DNA from: Saccharothrix sp. S26
GTDB taxonomy: Bacteria > Actinomycetota > Actinomycetes > Mycobacteriales > Pseudonocardiaceae
Length of the DNA stretch: 64,000 nt
Assembly (NCBI RefSeq): GCF_021390395.1
Contig: NZ_JAJUWT010000021.1
Span: 143,242-207,241 of the forward strand
Direction of reading: 5' to 3'
Part shown: positions 62,371 to 64,000 of the stretch, one piece after another
Numbering within the stretch: the stretch's first letter is position 1
Layout of the letters: the number at the start of each line of letters is the position of its first letter
Position numbers and translations under genes: made by a program
Notes under the pieces: generated by a model
Told to the model about the DNA's origin: nothing
Databases searched by the model: none
The model's input: only the letters and a program-made list of their open reading frames with translations

Positions 62371-62944
62371 CGGCCCCTGCCGTTCGACGGGTCGGGTCGG
62401 CCATCGCGCCGGCCCGGCCCGTCGAACCTGTCCGGTGCTGCATGAGCACGGTGTCCACCACCGTGCCGTGCTTGTGGCCGACGCCCGTCAGCCTGCCCAC
62501 GGTGGTGTAGCCGCACGACTCGTGCAGCTTCGCCGACCCCTCGCCGCCGGGGTCGACGATGACGGCGATCACCTCGCGCACGCCGGCGCGCTCGCACCGG
62601 TCGAGCAACTCGCGCAGCAGCCGCCGTCCGGTGCCGCGGCCGGTGGCCGAGGGCTCCAGGTAGATCGAGCTCTCCGCGGTGAAGCGGTATCCGCCCTTGC
62701 CGCGCCACGGCGAGCAGTACGCCATGCCGACGACCCGCCCGTCCTCCTCCGCGACGAGGAACGGCAGCCCGCGCGCCGCCGCGTCCCAGTACCGGCGGCC
62801 CCAGTCCGCACGGCTGGGCGGGGTGTCGGCCAACGAGACGACGGTGTTCTCGACGTAGGTCGCGAAGATCCGGGTCACCGCCCCGAGGTCCGCCGGCCAG
62901 GCGTCCCGGACCTCCACCACCCGGCGTTCCACTATAGGAGACAT
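62360..62944 (-). CDS. GNAT-family N-acetyltransferase
   Basis: 194 aa from ATG 62944, which lies inside the operator shared with the divergent regulator; translation may be leaderless or start at a GTG slightly downstream. The GNAT fold is clear: VRDAWPADLGAVTRIFATYV, then FLVAEEDGRVVGMAYCSPWR, the acetyl-CoA loop ATGRGTGRRLL, and LHESCGYTTVGRLTGVGHKH. This resembles phosphinothricin/methionine-sulfoximine acetyltransferases (PAT-like); the substrate is unproven. The last ~23 residues are encoded by the pectate lyase terminator and look like a non-functional tail. Confidence 0.88.
   Translation of the reverse strand: MSPIVERRVVEVRDAWPADLGAVTRIFATYVENTVVSLADTPPSRADWGRRYWDAAARGLPFLVAEEDGRVVGMAYCSPWRGKGGYRFTAESSIYLEPSATGRGTGRRLLRELLDRCERAGVREVIAVIVDPGGEGSAKLHESCGYTTVGRLTGVGHKHGTVVDTVLMQHRTGSTGRAGAMADPTRRTAGAVTG
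62382..62427 (+). terminator. Terminator of the pectate lyase gene
   Basis: gttcgacgggtcgggtcggc pairs over 20 bp with gccggcccggcccgtcgaac (two G-U pairs, 6-nt loop), 11 bp after the stop. It lies inside the 3' end of the convergent GNAT reading frame. Confidence 0.8.
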
Positions 62945-62954
62945 GTATCTACTA
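62935..62954. promoter_or_regulatory. Shared operator of the GNAT/XRE divergent pair
   Basis: taggagacatgtatctacta is an inverted repeat with half-site TAGnAGA (14 of 20 positions symmetric), flanked by two palindromic ctatag hexamers 14 bp apart. It sits in the 17-bp gap between the divergent starts and overlaps the GNAT ATG. The XRE protein is the obvious candidate binder. Confidence 0.55.
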
Positions 62955-62961
62955 TAGAGGA

Positions 62962-63522
62962 GTGCTTGAGTTGGAGGAACTGGCCCGCCGGATCCAGCGC
63001 GTGCGCACCGAGCGGGAGCTGACGCTGGCCGCGCTCGCCGAACGAAGCTCGGTGAGCGTCAGCATGCTGTCGGCCATCGAACGGGCCGCCAAAGCGCCCA
63101 CCGTGCTGGTGCTGGACCGCATCGCCGACGGGCTCGGCGTGCCGCTGGCCTCCCTGCTCGGCTCGGGCGAGGACCCACCGCGGCTGGTCGTGCGGCGGCA
63201 GCAGGAGCGCTCGGTGCACCCGGCGGGCTGGGAGAAGGCGGTCCTGTCACCGGTGGTGGCCGGGGTGAACTTCGAGCTGATCCGCGTCACGCTGCCGCCG
63301 GGGTGCGACGCGGGCGCGTTCCCCGCGTACGCGCCGGGCTCCCACGAGTACGTCGCCGTCGAGGCGGGCGCGCTCCGGCTCACCGTGGGCGACCAGGTCG
63401 TCCGCCTCGACGCCGGCGAGTCGGCCTACTTCGAGGCCGACCAGGTGCACGAGTACGCCAACCCCGACGACACGCCGTGCACCTACTACGTCGCCGCGCT
63501 GATCATGCGGGCACGCCGCTGA
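62962..63522 (+). CDS. XRE-family regulator with cupin domain
   Basis: 186 aa from GTG 62962; TTG 62971 has a better-spaced gaggag and is an equally good start. The helix-turn-helix is residues about 8-62 (LTLAALAERSSVSVSMLSAI). A single cupin follows (about 110-180: APGSHEYVAVEAGALRLTVG, LDAGESAYFEADQVHEYANP) with the metal-type His/Glu residues. These regulators sense small molecules and often control a divergent resistance or catabolic gene, here the GNAT. Autoregulation through the 62935-62954 palindrome is inferred. Confidence 0.92.
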   Translation: MLELEELARRIQRVRTERELTLAALAERSSVSVSMLSAIERAAKAPTVLVLDRIADGLGVPLASLLGSGEDPPRLVVRRQQERSVHPAGWEKAVLSPVVAGVNFELIRVTLPPGCDAGAFPAYAPGSHEYVAVEAGALRLTVGDQVVRLDAGESAYFEADQVHEYANPDDTPCTYYVAALIMRARR

Positions 63523-63547
63523 GCCGGCGTTGGCCCGACGAGGGCGC

Positions 63548-63886
63548 TCAGAGCCCGATGATCAACGCGCCCACGGCGTTCAGCGTCGACGCGCCGTCGG
63601 TCAGGCAGGCCGTGACGTCGGGCTGGAGGCCGGTGCCCTGCGACGTCGCCCGGCTCGGCGCGAAGCTGCCCGCCGTGATGGTGCCGGAGGCGAGGACCAC
63701 GATGGTGCCGGCGACGCGGCTGGTGCTGCGGCTGTAGGTGAAGGTGCTCGGGGCCGGCGCGGGGTCGTCCCAGGTGAAGACCCGCGTTCCGGTCCCCGAG
63801 GACAGGATGCTCGTGCACGTGGCGTCGTGCGCCGTGCCCGACTCGTGGTAGCCGCCGGTCGGTGCGGCCGGGTGGGTCTGCTGCAC
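63548..63886 (-). pseudogene. 5'-truncated hypothetical protein gene next to an IS end
   Basis: A 112-codon frame readable from GTG 63886 with protein-like beta-rich sequence (TFTYSRSTSRVAGTIVVLAS, PDVTACLTDGASTLNAVGAL). It has no ribosome site and no signal peptide, and the frame is closed just upstream by a TAA inside the insertion-sequence terminus. The simplest reading is that an IS3-type element inserted into the gene and removed its 5' end. Alternatively it is a small intact gene that merely abuts the IS. No family is recognised. Confidence 0.5.
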
Positions 63887-63889
63887 GAG

Positions 63890-64000
63890 TAGGTGACAGT
63901 GTTAGTCACGCAGCCTGACTGGCTGATGTGGTCATGATTGCTTCGTATTCGATGGGGGTCAACCGTCCGAGGGCGGCTTGACGTCTGCGGCGGTGGTAGG
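63890..64000 (-). mobile_element. Right-hand end of an IS3-type insertion sequence
   Basis: The transposase 3' end plus a terminal gtgac...gtcac inverted repeat (63891-63909) mark the end of the element. The exact terminus and target-site duplication cannot be set without the other end. Confidence 0.65.
63906..64000 (-). CDS. IS3-type transposase, C-terminal end (partial)
   Basis: The minus strand encodes the last 30 residues of a DDE transposase: YHRRRRQAALGRLTPIEYEA, followed by a ...TTSASQAA ending. This is the standard C-terminus of IS3/IS481-type integrase-core transposases (arginine-rich helix, then LTPIEYE). The catalytic D-D-E residues and the rest of the gene lie beyond the right edge of the window. 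Confidence 0.85.
   Translation of the reverse strand, partial: YHRRRRQAALGRLTPIEYEAIMTTSASQAA

Overview
The window is about 64 kb of very GC-rich actinobacterial chromosome. GTG and TTG starts are common, genes are often coupled by 4-bp GTGA/ATGA overlaps, and there are ESX-type (type VII) substrates, actinobacterial sulfur-leader-peptide and LacI-type CebR-like signals, and several secreted carbohydrate-active enzymes. Gene content fits a filamentous Pseudonocardiales species (Saccharothrix/Actinosynnema/Lentzea-like). That placement is inference, because no rRNA or marker gene is present.

Layout. 1-8.7 kb: the end of a secreted BNR/beta-propeller protein, then a minus-strand run with a DUF4062-STAND-Sel1 NTPase, a PcfJ-like giant protein, a 157-bp tandem repeat and a WGR/beta-propeller protein. 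8.8-17.3 kb: a seven-gene minus-strand sulfonate-type operon (substrate-binding lipoprotein, ATPase, permease, FAD oxidoreductase, two-cluster ferredoxin, ROK regulator, LLM flavin monooxygenase), headed by a probable leader-peptide attenuator and divergent from a TauD/TfdA dioxygenase. 17.4-23 kb: a secreted DNase-I-like protein, a striking non-coding satellite-like array with ~103-bp period, and a secreted GH2 enzyme behind a CebR-like operator. 23-31 kb: DUF4253, APC permease, and an ion-transport/regulation block (KhtT-like subunits, NhaD/ArsB-type antiporter, CBS protein, tiny membrane proteins, a NarL-type two-component system).

31.4-41.5 kb: an 832-aa protein with duplicated immunity-like modules, a DUF2268 metalloprotease, a type VII secretion-associated cassette (YbaB-like, EspC-like, WXG100-like, two PH-like proteins), a nucleotide-cyclase-like protein, and a membrane-tethered ECF sigma factor with built-in zinc anti-sigma motif, transmembrane helix and repeated outer domain. 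41.7-46.8 kb: secreted protein, BMP-family lipoprotein, SDR with divergent XRE/MmyB-type regulator, and a hypothetical.

47-54 kb: narGHJI respiratory nitrate reductase followed by a coupled HPP-family membrane protein, preceded by a near-perfect Rex operator. 54-60 kb: an EF-hand-like lipoprotein, a 1368-aa TIR-STAND-WD40 protein and a TerC-family transporter. 60-64 kb: a ricin-B/polythreonine/PL9 pectate lyase, a GNAT and divergent XRE-cupin regulator sharing an operator, and a gene remnant next to the end of an IS3-type transposase that runs off the window. No tRNA, rRNA, CRISPR array or integrase was seen.
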